Assembly: GCF_009696325.1 (NCBI RefSeq)
Contig: NZ_VUME01000001.1
Span: 310,001 to 374,000, forward strand
DNA from: Collinsella sp. WCA1-178-WT-3 (M1)
Lineage (GTDB): Bacteria; Actinomycetota; Coriobacteriia; Coriobacteriales; Coriobacteriaceae
DNA: 64,000 nt
Direction: 5' to 3'
The first letter of the stretch is position 1; each line of letters starts with the position of its first letter. Positions 1 through 9,248 of the stretch are shown piece by piece. Position numbers and translations under genes: made by a program. The notes under the pieces are model-generated. The model searched no databases. It saw nothing but the letters and a program-made list of their open reading frames with translations, and was not told the DNA's origin.

Positions 1-647
1 TCGACGACGGACTGGATCTCGTTGGAGCTCGAGACGGTGAAATCGGTGTACTCCAGGCCCAGCTTGTCGAGTTCCTTCTTGGCGGCCTTGATCTGGACGT
101 CGGAGTTGGACTCGGCGGTGCAGTAGAGCAGACCGATCTTTTTAACGTCGGGCAGGACCTTCTGCATCATCTCGAGCTGCTCGGCGACCGGGGTGAGGTC
201 GGAGGCGCCGGTGACGTTGGTGCCGGGCTTGTCGTTGTCCTGGACCAGGCCGGAGGCGGCGTAGTCGGTGATGGCGCAGCCCACGATGGGGATATCGGCC
301 GTGGCGCCGGCGGCAGCCTGTGCGGCAGGCGTGGCGATGGCGTAGATCAAGTTGACGTTGTCGCCCACAAACTTGTCGGCGATGGACTTACACGTGGACT
401 GGTCGTTCTGGGCGTTCTTCTGGTCGATCTTGACCTTGAGTCCGCTCTTCTTGATGGCCTTGACAAAGCCGTCGTTGGCGGCGTCGAGCGCGGAGTGCTC
501 AGTGAGCTGCAGAACGCCGATGGTGTAGTCGGAACCGGCGGCTGCAGAGCCGGAACCAGAGTTGCCGCCGCATCCGGCGAGCGGGGCCAGTGCGAGCAGG
601 CCGGCGGAGACCAGAAGGCTCCTGCGGCTGATGGTGATGTCGTTCAT
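1..647 (-). CDS. ABC transporter substrate-binding lipoprotein (partial)
   Basis: This is the first 215 residues of a solute-binding protein whose C-terminus lies beyond the left edge. The ATG at 647 follows GGGGGT eight bases upstream. The N-terminus has twin serine-arginine residues (ISRRSLL), a hydrophobic stretch and a lipobox-like LAGCGG, so the mature protein is probably a lipid-anchored extracellular protein. Downstream motifs (YTIGVLQLTEHSALDAANDG, then IPIVGCAITDYAASG and KIGLLYCTAESNSDVQ) fit the ABC_sub_bind family (PF04392, TrpX-like), which binds aromatic amino acids or related solutes. Permease and ATPase genes, if present, would lie to the left on the same strand. The ligand is not decidable from this fragment. 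Confidence 0.85.
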   Translation of the reverse strand, partial: MNDITISRRSLLVSAGLLALAPLAGCGGNSGSGSAAAGSDYTIGVLQLTEHSALDAANDGFVKAIKKSGLKVKIDQKNAQNDQSTCKSIADKFVGDNVNLIYAIATPAAQAAAGATADIPIVGCAITDYAASGLVQDNDKPGTNVTGASDLTPVAEQLEMMQKVLPDVKKIGLLYCTAESNSDVQIKAAKKELDKLGLEYTDFTVSSSNEIQSVV

Positions 648-683
648 GTCATTACCCCCAGTATAGAAATTGCTGGAAACACT

Positions 684-700
684 GCACTCAAACAAAGTGC
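684..700. promoter_or_regulatory. Small inverted repeat upstream of the substrate-binding gene
   Basis: GCACT and AGTGC arms face each other across seven bases, about 40 bases upstream of the start codon at 647. The spacing suits an operator or a leader hairpin. No regulator can be assigned, and a 5-bp stem may be chance. Confidence 0.2.
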
Positions 701-805
701 AAGTGGGTCTATAGTAGCGCCGATGCCCATTTTTTCAACAACCTGTCGGGTTTTTTAATACTGAACCGGATGGACGGCGGGGGATTTGGCGGGCAACGGC
801 AAGAC

Positions 806-1594
806 TTAGGCGGCGGGCGCGGGCCGCTCCCCCTCGTCCAGCGCGGCAAAGAGCTTCTTGCCGTCGAGCAGGCGCGTGCTAACGTTTCTCATGCGGCTGA
901 CCTCGACGGTGCGTAGGGTGTCGTCGGAGCCGTGCCCGTCGACGACCGTTCCCAGCAGATACGAGACGCCGTCTCGCTGTTTGATGGCAAAAGGCCGAAC
1001 GGTCATCCTCGTCACTTCGATCTTGTCATGTGTCGTGACGCTTGAAATGTCAAAGCTCACCGTGGTTCCGTGGTCGATGGCCCGCTCGATGAGCTCGCAG
1101 GTATCGATGCGTTTGGCGGGCGGTCGCGTGGTCTTGGCGGGTTTGCCTTCTGCGCTTGGTGTCGGCTCGGACGTATCGAGGTAGCCGCGAACGTCGGCGC
1201 TTGCCATGGCGACCAGATGGCGCGCTATGCTTTTTCTGGTCGCGATGGGTGTGGAGCGGTTGCGCATGACCATGCCATGGAGTCGAATGATTTCCTCGTC
1301 GGAGAGCGGTCGGGTGAGAAGCCGGTAACCCGCGCCGCGCTTGTACTCAATCTCGTATCCGGCATGTCGCAGGGCGGAAATCGCGGTATGGATACTGCGC
1401 CGCGCTGCCGAGATGGGCATGCGAGCGGGGTCGTTGGGATGGGCGAGACGCTCGATCAGCTCATCGGGAGGAAGCGCTTTGTCCTCACCGGTATGCTCGC
1501 TTAAGAGTTGCAGGATGCGCACAGCGCGATAGGCTGCCATGGAAGCAGCACCCCTGGTCGTGGCCTCATAGTTCTCAACAGCGGGTTTGGCCAT
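806..1594 (-). CDS. WYL/YafY-like transcriptional regulator
   Basis: This predicted 262-residue protein has an N-terminal helical region (AAYRAVRILQLL through ISALRHAGYEIEYKRGAGYRL) that reads as a winged-helix domain. A C-terminal half follows with the strand-rich pattern of WYL-like domains (RMTVRPFAIKQRDGVSYLLG). WYL proteins are usually ligand-responsive DNA-binding regulators. I chose the ATG at 1594 because AAAGGA lies about ten bases upstream. A TTG at 1699 in the same frame lacks a ribosome-binding site and would add a low-complexity 35-residue tail. The literal W-Y-L triplet is not present, so the assignment rests on overall pattern. Targets are unknown. Confidence 0.6.
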   Translation of the reverse strand: MAKPAVENYEATTRGAASMAAYRAVRILQLLSEHTGEDKALPPDELIERLAHPNDPARMPISAARRSIHTAISALRHAGYEIEYKRGAGYRLLTRPLSDEEIIRLHGMVMRNRSTPIATRKSIARHLVAMASADVRGYLDTSEPTPSAEGKPAKTTRPPAKRIDTCELIERAIDHGTTVSFDISSVTTHDKIEVTRMTVRPFAIKQRDGVSYLLGTVVDGHGSDDTLRTVEVSRMRNVSTRLLDGKKLFAALDEGERPAPAA

Positions 1595-1770
1595 TGCGTT
1601 CACGTCCTTTCCGTTTTTGGGTGATGATGCTACGGAGCCTAGGACACGGGGTTTGCTTAGGGGCGCAGGGCGCTCTGGGTGGTCGGTAGTCGTCGGCAAG
1701 CGGCGGGTCGAGTTTTCAACAGCCCTGCTCAGCTGACCAAAAACTTGACAAAAGCCTGACGGATGCTGTT

Positions 1771-1804
1771 GAAAAAAGCGCCCCTCGGCTTGCCGAGAGG
1801 CGCT
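1771..1804 (-). terminator. Rho-independent terminator of asnS
   Basis: Read on the minus strand, AGCGCCTCTCGG pairs with CCGAGGGGCGCT and is followed by a run of six T. It lies 41 bases after the asnS stop codon. Confidence 0.85.
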
Positions 1805-1844
1805 GGTGCGACACGCTGTAACGCGCGGGACGGAGCTGTGGCGA

Positions 1845-3248
1845 TTAGAAATCGGCGTTGCCCACGGTGCGGGGGTGCGGAAGGACGTCGCGGATGTTGC
1901 CCATGCCGGTCAGATACATGACCAAGCGCTCGAAGCCCAGGCCGTAGCCGGCGTGTTTGCAGGAGCCGTAGCGGCGCAGGTCAAGGTAGTACTTGTACTG
2001 CTCGGGGGCCATGCCAAGGTCCTTGATGCGGGCCTCGAGAAGATCCAGGCGCTCCTCGCGCTGGGAGCCGCCGATAATCTCGCCGATACCGGGAACCAGG
2101 CAGTCGGCGGCGGCGACGGTCTTGCCGTCGTCGTTCATGCGCATGTAGAAGGCCTTGATCTCGGCCGGGTAGTCGGTCACGAAGGTCGGGCGCTTAAAGT
2201 GCTCCTCGGTCAGGAAGCGCTCGTGCTCGGTCTGCAGGTCAATGCCCCAGCTGACAGGATAGTCAAACTTGTGACCGGCGGCGACGGCCTGCTCCAGGAT
2301 CTCGACGGCCTCGGTGTAGGTGACGCGGGCAAAGTCGGAGTTGGCCACGTGGTTCAGGCGCTCGATCAGGCCCTTGTCCACAAACTTGTTGAGCATGTTG
2401 AGCTCGTCGGGGCAAGTGGCCATAACGTCCTTAAGAACGTACTTGAGCATGGCCTCGGCGTTATCCATGTAGTCGTTCAGGTCGGCAAAGGCCATCTCGG
2501 GCTCGATCATCCAAAACTCGGCGGCGTGGCGCGTGGTGTTGGAGTTTTCGGCGCGGAAGGTGGGGCCAAAGGTGTACACGTCGCCAAAGGCCATGGCAAA
2601 GTTCTCGGCATTGAGCTGGCCGGACACGGTAAGGCTTGCGTGCTTGCCAAAGAAGTCCTGGCTCCAGTCGACCTCTCCGGACTCGGTGAGAGGCGGATTT
2701 TTGGGGTCGAGCGTGGTCACGCGGAACATCTCGCCGGCGCCCTCGCAGTCACTCGTGGTGATGATGGGGGTGTTGACGTAGACAAAGCCCCGCTCTTGGA
2801 AGAAGCGGTGGATGGCGGCAGCCGCGATAGAGCGGATGCGGAACACGGCACGGAACAGGTTGGTGCGCGGGCGCAGGTGCTGCTGGGTACGCAGGAACTC
2901 GACGGTTGCGCGCTTCTTCTGCAGCGGGTAGTCCGGGGCGCTCGTGCCCTCTACCTCGATGGAGGTGGCAGAAAGCTCGAAAGGCTGGGGCGCATCGGGG
3001 GTCAGCTTGACGGTGCCGGTGCAAATGAGTGCAGCCGAGACGTTTTGGTGGGCGATCTCGTCGTAGTTGCCGAGCGTCTCGCGGTTCATGACGACCTGCA
3101 GGTCGCGGAAGCAGCTGCCGTCGTTGAGCGTGACGAAGCCAAAGTTCTTCATGTCGCGGACGGACTTGACCCAGCCGGCGACAGTGACGGTCTTGCCGCC
3201 GAGCGACTCGGCATCGGCATAGAGCTGCGCGATTTTGGTGCGGTTCAC
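1845..3248 (-). CDS. asnS: Asparaginyl-tRNA synthetase
   Basis: This cytoplasmic class IIb synthetase charges tRNA-Asn with asparagine using ATP. The N-terminal OB-fold anticodon-binding domain ([18 protein letters not shown]) is followed by the catalytic core with motif 2 ([19 protein letters not shown]) and motif 3 ([15 protein letters not shown]). The ending [11 protein letters not shown] is the typical AsnRS C-terminus and separates it from AspRS. A GTG start at 3248 gives 467 residues, close to the 466 of E. coli AsnS, and is preceded by GGGAGGA. ATG codons at 3260 and 3284 in the same frame lack a ribosome-binding site and would only add a short tail. It is monocistronic, with its own terminator. 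Confidence 0.96.
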   Translation of the reverse strand: MNRTKIAQLYADAESLGGKTVTVAGWVKSVRDMKNFGFVTLNDGSCFRDLQVVMNRETLGNYDEIAHQNVSAALICTGTVKLTPDAPQPFELSATSIEVEGTSAPDYPLQKKRATVEFLRTQQHLRPRTNLFRAVFRIRSIAAAAIHRFFQERGFVYVNTPIITTSDCEGAGEMFRVTTLDPKNPPLTESGEVDWSQDFFGKHASLTVSGQLNAENFAMAFGDVYTFGPTFRAENSNTTRHAAEFWMIEPEMAFADLNDYMDNAEAMLKYVLKDVMATCPDELNMLNKFVDKGLIERLNHVANSDFARVTYTEAVEILEQAVAAGHKFDYPVSWGIDLQTEHERFLTEEHFKRPTFVTDYPAEIKAFYMRMNDDGKTVAAADCLVPGIGEIIGGSQREERLDLLEARIKDLGMAPEQYKYYLDLRRYGSCKHAGYGLGFERLVMYLTGMGNIRDVLPHPRTVGNADF

Positions 3249-3352
3249 GTATCCTCCCATAACGGTTGAATGATAGTTATCCATATAGTTCGATATTCTA
3301 GCAGCTCGGCTCATTTGGGCTATACAGATAAGGCATTGACGGGACGGTTTTC

Positions 3353-3391
3353 AAACGAAAAGCGCCCGCGGCCAGATGGTCGTGGGCGCTT
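3353..3391 (-). terminator. Terminator downstream of crr
   Basis: On the minus strand AAGCGCCCACG pairs with CGCGGGCGCTT and is followed by TTCGTTT. It sits between the crr stop and the asnS start. Confidence 0.75.
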
Positions 3392-3426
3392 GCGTGTTGC
3401 CTATTGGCTGTACGGCGCAGGACTCG

Positions 3427-3990
3427 TTACTTGGTCTTAGCCACCAGCAGCGGGTCGCCCAGCTTGACGAGCGGGTTGCCGCCGATAAGCGTTCCAGACT
3501 CGCCGACATGGTCGATGCTCTTAAGACGATCGAGCTCGGAGATGATGACGGTCACGATGTCCTCGTGGCCAGCGGCCTTAATGGCATCGCGGTCGAAACT
3601 GATGAGCGGCTGGCCTGCCTTGACCACATCGCCCATCTCGACAAAGCGGGCAAAACCCTTGCCGTTCATTTGTACGGTGCCCAGGCCGACATGGATGAAC
3701 ACGCGAAGGCCGTCCTCGGTGATCATGCCAATAGAGTGGTTGGTGACGGTGGTGGCGCCGATGCGGCCGTTAGCGGGCGCATAGATGGTGCCGGTGATGG
3801 GCTCGATGCCGTAGCCCTGGCCGAGCATACCCGAGGCGATGGTCTCGTCGGGAATCTCGTTTAGATTGACGAGCACACCGTTAACGGGAGCGTAGATGAC
3901 GCCTTCGCGGGTGGCGAAGCTTGCTGCGGGCGGTACGGACGCCTCGCCCGACGAGTTGAACGTGGACTTGAGCGAATCGAGTAGACCCAT
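3427..3990 (-). CDS. crr: PTS glucose-type EIIA component
   Basis: This 187-residue cytoplasmic phosphocarrier passes phosphate from HPr to an EIIB domain of a glucose-family PTS permease. The fold signature is seen as GVLVNLNEIPDETIASGMLGQG and IYAPANGRI. Two histidines sit where the active pair is expected: TNHSIGM and, more C-terminal, VFIHVGLGTV, the latter being the usual phosphorylated site. The ATG at 3990 has GGAGG six bases upstream; a TTG 12 bases earlier overlaps that ribosome-binding site. No EIIBC gene is nearby, so it probably serves a permease encoded elsewhere, and it may regulate other sugar systems as EIIA-Glc does in other bacteria. Confidence 0.92.
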   Translation of the reverse strand: MGLLDSLKSTFNSSGEASVPPAASFATREGVIYAPVNGVLVNLNEIPDETIASGMLGQGYGIEPITGTIYAPANGRIGATTVTNHSIGMITEDGLRVFIHVGLGTVQMNGKGFARFVEMGDVVKAGQPLISFDRDAIKAAGHEDIVTVIISELDRLKSIDHVGESGTLIGGNPLVKLGDPLLVAKTK

Positions 3991-4237
3991 AGATGCCTCC
4001 AACGTATCAAGTGCGCATGTAGCGCACGCGTAGTTTTGCCGGAAACGTTTCGTGTGTGTTACCGGCTCGGTCAGCGTCTCTATTTTACGCTGCTCAACAA
4101 CGGCCCTGAGCTGGGATTATGTGATATATCAGTTGAAGGGAAACTTATTGCGGATACGTTTCGATGCCGTGCGTCCAAGTGGGGTACGCTTGAAGGCGAT
4201 ACATAACGTGCGCACGAATCGCGCGAAGGGAGCATAT

Positions 4238-5137
4238 ATGATTGTCGAGAGCCATGCGCTGTGGGGCGAGGAGCCGACCGAGGAATATCCGGCGACGTTT
4301 ACCTATATGGGGGCCGAACCGCTGCCCGGCAAGCCCAATGGTCGTCGCCCGGCAGTGATCATCTGCGGCGGAGGCGCGTTTACGCACATCGCCCCGCATG
4401 AGCAGGATCCGGTGGCGTTTGCCTTTTTGGATCACGGGTACCAGGCCTTTGTTCTCAACTATGTCACGAGTGGCACGGGTGACGTGAGCTTTCCGCACCC
4501 CCAGGCAGATCTTGCCAAGATGGTCGCCACGGTTCGTGCGAATGCCGACGAGTGGCATGTCGATTCCAAGCGCGTGTGCGTTGTGGGCTTTTCGGCGGGC
4601 GGCATGATTTGCGCCTCGCTGGCAACGCAGTGGAAGACCGGCCCCTTCGCGGCACTTGCCGGGGCGCGTCCGGACGACATTCGTCCCGATGCCGTGGTGC
4701 TGGGCTATCCGTTGCTCGACCTTGCCTATGTCCGCGACATGCAGACGCGCGATCCGCGCATCGACTTGCGCGTGCCCAAGACAGGTGGCAAGACGGGGCG
4801 CGATTTGCTCAACGACTACCTGTCGATGGTGACGGGTGGCGAGGCCACCGAAGAGCACCTGGCCGATATCTGCCCTACCACGCATGTTTCGCGCCAGATG
4901 CCGCCGACCTTTGTGTGGGGCGTGTCCGATGACAAGACGGCGCCGATCGCGCAGGTCTATCCGTTTGCTCAGCGCATGGCCGAGGAGGGCGTCGCTTGCG
5001 AGATGCACGTCTTTGACCAAGGCGGTCACGGCCTTTCGCTCGGCAATGCCAATACCGCGGTCGACAACGAGGACAAGCAGGTGGCGGTTCGCCCTTGGAT
5101 TCGCCTAGCCTTCCGCTTCCTGGAGCGCCATCTGTAA
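4238..5137 (+). CDS. Alpha/beta hydrolase, BD-FAE-like esterase
   Basis: This 299-residue hydrolase lacks a signal peptide and is probably cytoplasmic. The oxyanion-hole motif appears as IICGGGAF, the nucleophile elbow as GFSAGG (Ser near residue 119), and the acid and base as VSDDKTAP and GGHGLS, completing a Ser-Asp-His triad. This layout is common in acetyl-xylan and feruloyl-type esterases and in xylan-related BD-FAE proteins. The ATG at 4238 is preceded by AAGGGAG at seven bases. The reading frame is open further upstream but without a plausible start. The substrate cannot be deduced. It stands alone, with palindromic repeats immediately downstream. Confidence 0.85.
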   Translation: MIVESHALWGEEPTEEYPATFTYMGAEPLPGKPNGRRPAVIICGGGAFTHIAPHEQDPVAFAFLDHGYQAFVLNYVTSGTGDVSFPHPQADLAKMVATVRANADEWHVDSKRVCVVGFSAGGMICASLATQWKTGPFAALAGARPDDIRPDAVVLGYPLLDLAYVRDMQTRDPRIDLRVPKTGGKTGRDLLNDYLSMVTGGEATEEHLADICPTTHVSRQMPPTFVWGVSDDKTAPIAQVYPFAQRMAEEGVACEMHVFDQGGHGLSLGNANTAVDNEDKQVAVRPWIRLAFRFLERHL

Positions 5138-5168
5138 GAGTAAGAGGGCCAGCCCCTCCCGTCCCTCA

Positions 5169-5238
5169 TAACTTGCGGTGAAATAGTTCCTGTTTTTGCT
5201 GGTTAAAGCCCCAAACAGGAACTATTCCACCGCAACTT
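5169..5238. repeat. Palindromic repeat, GTTGCGGTGAAATA family, copy 1
   Basis: This is an imperfect 26-bp inverted repeat with a 17-base loop. The outer part (ttGCGGTGAAATA) recurs at 9249. The inner part (GTTCCTGTTT paired with AAACAGGAAC) is found only here. Confidence 0.8.
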
Positions 5239-5254
5239 CGTTTTGATGCCCGGA

Positions 5255-5415
5255 CCGGAAACTGCGTCCCAGTTTTGTCCGCAGTCCCAGCTTCAGAGTG
5301 GGACGCGGTTTCCCCGAGAGGCCCCATCGGGAAATCGGGGACCGGAATTCGCCTGAGTAGTGGGATGCAGTTTCCGCAGCAGGCTCGTCTGGAAAACCGG
5401 GGTCCGGAATCCCCA
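5255..5415. repeat. Cluster of hairpins, CGGAAACTGCGTCCCA family
   Basis: CGGAAACTGCGTCCCA is followed by its approximate reverse complement TGGGACGCGGTTTCC, and then by a second diverged unit ending TGGGATGCAGTTTCCGC. The same units recur at 23474-23665. No open reading frame in this stretch looks like a gene. Confidence 0.65.
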
Positions 5416-5465
5416 TTGCAACAATCTGTTGATTGAACGTCGATGCATGTTCGCGCTATCATGCA

Positions 5466-5510
5466 TGGTTAAAATTGGTTAGCCAAGGTAAACGGTTAGC
5501 AATGGTGAAC
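5466..5510. promoter_or_regulatory. GGTTA array upstream of feoB, possible metal-regulator site
   Basis: Four GGTTA/GGTAA boxes and one GGTGA occur with about 7-10 bases between starts. One segment, TTGGTTAGCCAA, is nearly palindromic. The boxes resemble half-sites of DtxR/IdeR-type iron regulators (GGTTAG). The position 45-90 bases upstream of an iron transporter gene fits iron control, which is inference. Confidence 0.4.
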
Positions 5511-5552
5511 ATAAATGCAACGCCCTGTGGGCGTCGGGGGAGGAACACGGAC

Positions 5553-7913
5553 GTGAAGCTCGATACACTCGAGATTGGAAAGGACGCCGTTGTCGCATCG
5601 GTGGCATCGGACGATCAGGCACTCCGACAGCATATTTTGGACATGGGCTTAACGCCGGGCACCGAAGTCACCATGATGAAGTACGCCCCCATGGGCGACC
5701 CGCTCGAGATTCGCCTGCGTGGCTACGAGTTGACGCTGCGCAAAGACGATGCTGCTCGCATTGAGCTCGTGGGTATTCACGACACCGATACGAGCCCGCG
5801 CGTTAACGCCGCAATCGGCACGACGGAGCACCCGGCGCTCGGTGAGGGGACGTATTCGCCCCGCGCGGCAAAAACGGCCGTGCCCGAGGGCGCGCCGCTG
5901 CACTTTGCCCTCGCCGGCAACCAAAATTGCGGCAAGACCACGCTGTTCAACCAGCTGACGGGTTCCAACCAACATGTTGGTAACTTTCCCGGCGTGACGG
6001 TCGACCGCAAGGACGGTACTGTCCGTAACCACCCCGAGGCGAGCATTACCGACTTGCCCGGTATTTATTCGTTGTCGCCGTACACGGGCGAGGAGATTGT
6101 CAGCCGTCAATTCATCCTTGACGAGCATCCCGACGCCATCATCGACATCATCGATGCCACCAATATCGAGCGCAACCTCTACCTGACGCTGCAGCTTATG
6201 GAGCTCGACTGCCCCATGGTCATCGCGCTCAACATGATGGACGAGGTGACAGCCAACGGCGGCGCCGTGGACGTCAACCTGCTCGAGAGCCTGTTGGGCG
6301 TGCCTGTTGTCCCCATTAGCGCTGCCCGCAACGAGGGTATCGGCGAGCTGGTGGATCACGCTCTGCATGTGGCGCGGTTCCGCGAGCGCCCCGGTCGCCT
6401 GGACTTCTGCGCGCCCGATGGCTCGGACGGCGGTGCGCTGCATCGCTGCATCCACGGCATTGCCAACCTGATCGAGGACCATGCCGTGATGGCCCGCATT
6501 CCGGTGCGTTTTGCGGCGACCAAGCTGGTTGAGGGTGACGAGTTGGTGACCGAGGCGCTTCACCTGGATCGCAACGAACTCGAAGCTATCGAGCACATCA
6601 TTACCCAGATGGAGGGCGAGGCTGGCACCGACCGCCTGTCCGCGCTGGCCGACATGCGCTTTAGCTTTATCGGCGACGTGTGTGGGCGCTGCGTGGTGAA
6701 GCCGCACGAGAGCCGCGAACACGTGCGCTCCGTTAAGATCGACCGCATCCTGACGGGTCGCTACACGGCCATCCCGGCGTTTCTGGTGATCATGGGCCTC
6801 GTCTTTTGGCTGACGTTTGGCGTGATCGGCGCGGCGTTGCAGGGACTTATGGAGGACGGCATCGCTGTCATCATCGCCTCGGCCGATGCGGGTCTCAAGG
6901 CGTTTGGAACCAACGACGTGGTGCGCTCGCTGGCTGTCGACGGCGTGCTTACGGGCGTGGGCAGCGTGCTGACCTTCCTGCCGATTATCGTCGTGCTCTT
7001 CTTGTTCCTCTCCATTCTGGAAGACTCCGGCTACATGGCGCGCGTTGCATTTGTCATGGATAAGGTGCTGCGTCGCTTTGGCCTGTCGGGCCGCAGCTTT
7101 GTGCCCATGCTCGTCGGTTTTGGCTGCACCGTGCCGGCTATCATGTCGACCCGTACACTCCCATCCGAGCATGATCGCAAGATGACGGTCATGCTCACGC
7201 CGTTCATGAGCTGCTCGGCCAAGTTGCCGGTTTACGGCTTGCTGTGCGGAGCATTCTTCCCGCAGGCGACGGTCCCCGCCATGGTCTCGCTCTATCTGAT
7301 TGGCATTGCGGTCGGTTGCATCGCGGCTTTGGTGCTCAACCGCACGGCATTTAAGGGCGACCCGGTGCCGTTTATCATGGAGCTTCCCAACTACCGCCTG
7401 CCGAGCATCAAGACGACGGTGATGTTGGCGTGGGATAAGGCCAAGGACTTTATTACCAAGGCCTTTACCATCATCTTTGCCGCCACCGTGGTCATCTGGT
7501 TCCTCCAGACGTTTGACATCCGCTTTAATGTGGTCGCCGATCAGTCGCAGAGTCTACTTGCCGGTCTGGGTAGCATCATCGCGCCGGCGTTGGCGCCGCT
7601 TGGCTTTGGCGACTGGCGTGCATCCACGGCGCTCGTCACCGGACTTATCGCCAAGGAGAGCGTCATCTCGACCCTCACCGTGCTTTTGGGCGCAACGTCA
7701 CCCGCGGCGCTATCGACCATGTTTTCGCCGTTTACCGCCTACGTGTTCTTGGTCTTTACGCTGCTGTACCCGCCTTGCGTGGCGTCCATCGGCGCCGTCA
7801 AGAGCGAGTTGGGCGCGCGCTATGCCGTTGCCGTGTTCGCGTTTCAGGTGACGGTCGCCTGGATCGTGGCGTTTGTCGTGCATTCGGTGGGCATATTGCT
7901 GGGGTTGGCTTAG
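5553..7913 (+). CDS. feoB: Ferrous iron transporter, FeoA-FeoB fusion
   Basis: This 786-residue inner-membrane protein imports Fe2+. Residues 1-80 form a FeoA-like SH3 domain (LRQHILDMGLTPGTEVTMMK). A short linker leads to the G domain with G1 GNQNCGKTT (near residue 123), G3 DLPG and G4 NMMD. The rest is the polytopic FeoB core with Gate-type halves, including CTVPAIMSTRT and PFMSCSAKLPVYGLLCGAFF, where conserved Cys and Pro line the presumed path. The GTG at 5553 follows a strong GGGGGAGGA. An ATG at 5502 would add 17 residues with poor context. FeoA and FeoB are usually separate genes; fusions are known. Upstream GGTTA boxes suggest iron-responsive control. Confidence 0.93.
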   Translation: MKLDTLEIGKDAVVASVASDDQALRQHILDMGLTPGTEVTMMKYAPMGDPLEIRLRGYELTLRKDDAARIELVGIHDTDTSPRVNAAIGTTEHPALGEGTYSPRAAKTAVPEGAPLHFALAGNQNCGKTTLFNQLTGSNQHVGNFPGVTVDRKDGTVRNHPEASITDLPGIYSLSPYTGEEIVSRQFILDEHPDAIIDIIDATNIERNLYLTLQLMELDCPMVIALNMMDEVTANGGAVDVNLLESLLGVPVVPISAARNEGIGELVDHALHVARFRERPGRLDFCAPDGSDGGALHRCIHGIANLIEDHAVMARIPVRFAATKLVEGDELVTEALHLDRNELEAIEHIITQMEGEAGTDRLSALADMRFSFIGDVCGRCVVKPHESREHVRSVKIDRILTGRYTAIPAFLVIMGLVFWLTFGVIGAALQGLMEDGIAVIIASADAGLKAFGTNDVVRSLAVDGVLTGVGSVLTFLPIIVVLFLFLSILEDSGYMARVAFVMDKVLRRFGLSGRSFVPMLVGFGCTVPAIMSTRTLPSEHDRKMTVMLTPFMSCSAKLPVYGLLCGAFFPQATVPAMVSLYLIGIAVGCIAALVLNRTAFKGDPVPFIMELPNYRLPSIKTTVMLAWDKAKDFITKAFTIIFAATVVIWFLQTFDIRFNVVADQSQSLLAGLGSIIAPALAPLGFGDWRASTALVTGLIAKESVISTLTVLLGATSPAALSTMFSPFTAYVFLVFTLLYPPCVASIGAVKSELGARYAVAVFAFQVTVAWIVAFVVHSVGILLGLA

Positions 7914-7953
7914 CAATTTATTGACGGCGCAACCTCTGTGTATTGAGTTGATT

Positions 7954-7990
7954 GCGGCCCCGCATCTGTACTGACGGATGCGGGGCCGTT
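7954..7990 (+). terminator. Hairpin terminator after feoB
   Basis: CGGCCCCGCATC pairs with GATGCGGGGCCG, followed by a weak T-rich tail (TTGCTATAT). It ends about 47 bases before the next start codon. Confidence 0.65.
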
Positions 7991-8036
7991 GCTATATAAT
8001 CGCCCACCGCCCAAGACAATCGGAGGGGTTTCCTAC

Positions 8037-9233
8037 ATGACTCAGGCAAGACAAGATGGCATCTCGCTCAAGCAGTGGCTCCCGCTTATCGGGCTCGCCT
8101 GCTGCGCGTTCGTGTTCAACACATCGGAGTTCATGCCCATCGGCCTTCTGACTGATATTGCCGTATCGTTCTCGCTCACCGAGGCCCAGGCAGGCATCAT
8201 GATTTCGGTCTACGCCTGGGGCGTCATGCTGCTGTCGCTGCCGCTTATGGTGTTTGCCTCGCGCTTTGAGTTCAAGCGTATGCTGCTCGGCGTGCTCGCC
8301 GTGTTCTCTCTGGGTCAGTTCCTGTCCGCCGTGGCGCCCACCTATCCTATTTTGGTCTGTGCACGCCTGGTGGTCGCTTGCGCACATGCCGTGTTCTGGT
8401 CGGTCGCCTCGATTATGGCCTCGCGCCTGGTCGACACCCGTCACGGGGCGCTCGCCATCAGCATGATCGCCACGGGCTCGTCCATCGCACAGATCTTTGG
8501 CCTGCCGATCGGCCGCGCCATCGGCCTGGCCGTGGGCTGGCGCATGACGTTTGCCGTGGTCGGGGCCTTTTCTGCCGCCGCGGTGGTGTACCAGGCAGCG
8601 GTGTTTCCGGCCATGCCGGCGGGTGAGCGCTTTGCCGTTAAACAGCTGCCCGAGCTGCTCAAGAACCCGTTCCTCATCGCGCTCTACGCGGTCACGGTTT
8701 TTATGGCGACCGGCTATTACACAGGCTACAGCTATATCGAGCCCTTCCTGGCGCAGGTCGCGCACGTCGACGCGGGCGCCATTACCATGACGCTGACGGC
8801 GTTTGGCTGCTCCGGTCTGGTGGGCAGCTGGCTGTTTGGCCGCCTGTTCGACGGGCATCGCTTCCCGTTTTTGGCTATCACGCTCTCCGGCGTGCCAGCG
8901 GCCCTGCTGCTCATAGGTTCGGCCGCATCGTCGCTCGCAGCAGTGCTTGCCGTCTGCGTGCTGTGGGGCTGCTGCGCCACGGCCTTCAATGTGGCGTTCC
9001 AGGCCGAGCTCATCAAGTACACGCCCGCGGATTCGTCGGCTGTCGCCATGTCGATCTTCTCGGGCCTGTTTAATCTGGGTATCGGCACGGGCACCGCGAT
9101 CGGCGGCGGCGTGGTTTCGGGCCCCGGTATCGCCTGGATCGGCTTCGCGGGCGGGGCGATTGCCGTCGTGGGCGTCATCCTCGCCATCACGGTGATGTTC
9201 CCGGCCATACGCCGCGCAAAGCCCGTCGCCTAA
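8037..9233 (+). CDS. sotB: MFS efflux transporter, SotB-like
   Basis: This 398-residue protein of the major facilitator superfamily has about 12 hydrophobic segments. The first helix motif FVFNTSEFMPIGLLTDIA closely follows the pattern of E. coli SotB/YdeA sugar-efflux transporters. The loop 2-3 region is SRFEFKRMLLG. Export of sugars or drugs is known for the family; the substrate here is inferred only. ATG 8037 has GGAGGGG about ten bases upstream. Its last 16 codons are repeated as a gene remnant at 16736, on the far side of the island that begins just downstream, so the 3' end of this gene appears to mark the island's insertion point. Confidence 0.8.
   Translation: MTQARQDGISLKQWLPLIGLACCAFVFNTSEFMPIGLLTDIAVSFSLTEAQAGIMISVYAWGVMLLSLPLMVFASRFEFKRMLLGVLAVFSLGQFLSAVAPTYPILVCARLVVACAHAVFWSVASIMASRLVDTRHGALAISMIATGSSIAQIFGLPIGRAIGLAVGWRMTFAVVGAFSAAAVVYQAAVFPAMPAGERFAVKQLPELLKNPFLIALYAVTVFMATGYYTGYSYIEPFLAQVAHVDAGAITMTLTAFGCSGLVGSWLFGRLFDGHRFPFLAITLSGVPAALLLIGSAASSLAAVLAVCVLWGCCATAFNVAFQAELIKYTPADSSAVAMSIFSGLFNLGIGTGTAIGGGVVSGPGIAWIGFAGGAIAVVGVILAITVMFPAIRRAKPVA
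9180..9227 (+). repeat. Left flanking direct repeat of the island (sotB 3' end)
   Basis: About 47 bases at the end of sotB match 16736-16783 at roughly 42 of 47 positions, in the same orientation. The two copies bracket the four-gene minus-strand island. It could be an att-like site or a trace of recombination with a paralogous gene. Confidence 0.6.
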
Positions 9234-9248
9234 TCACGTCCCCTCATC

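Noticed and set aside
1806-3269. A 487-codon plus-strand frame opposite asnS
   Set aside because: asnS is unmistakable on the minus strand; the plus frame has no ribosome-binding site and biased composition.
5166-5462. Short minus-strand frames after the esterase gene
   Set aside because: They consist of the palindromic repeats and have no ribosome-binding site.
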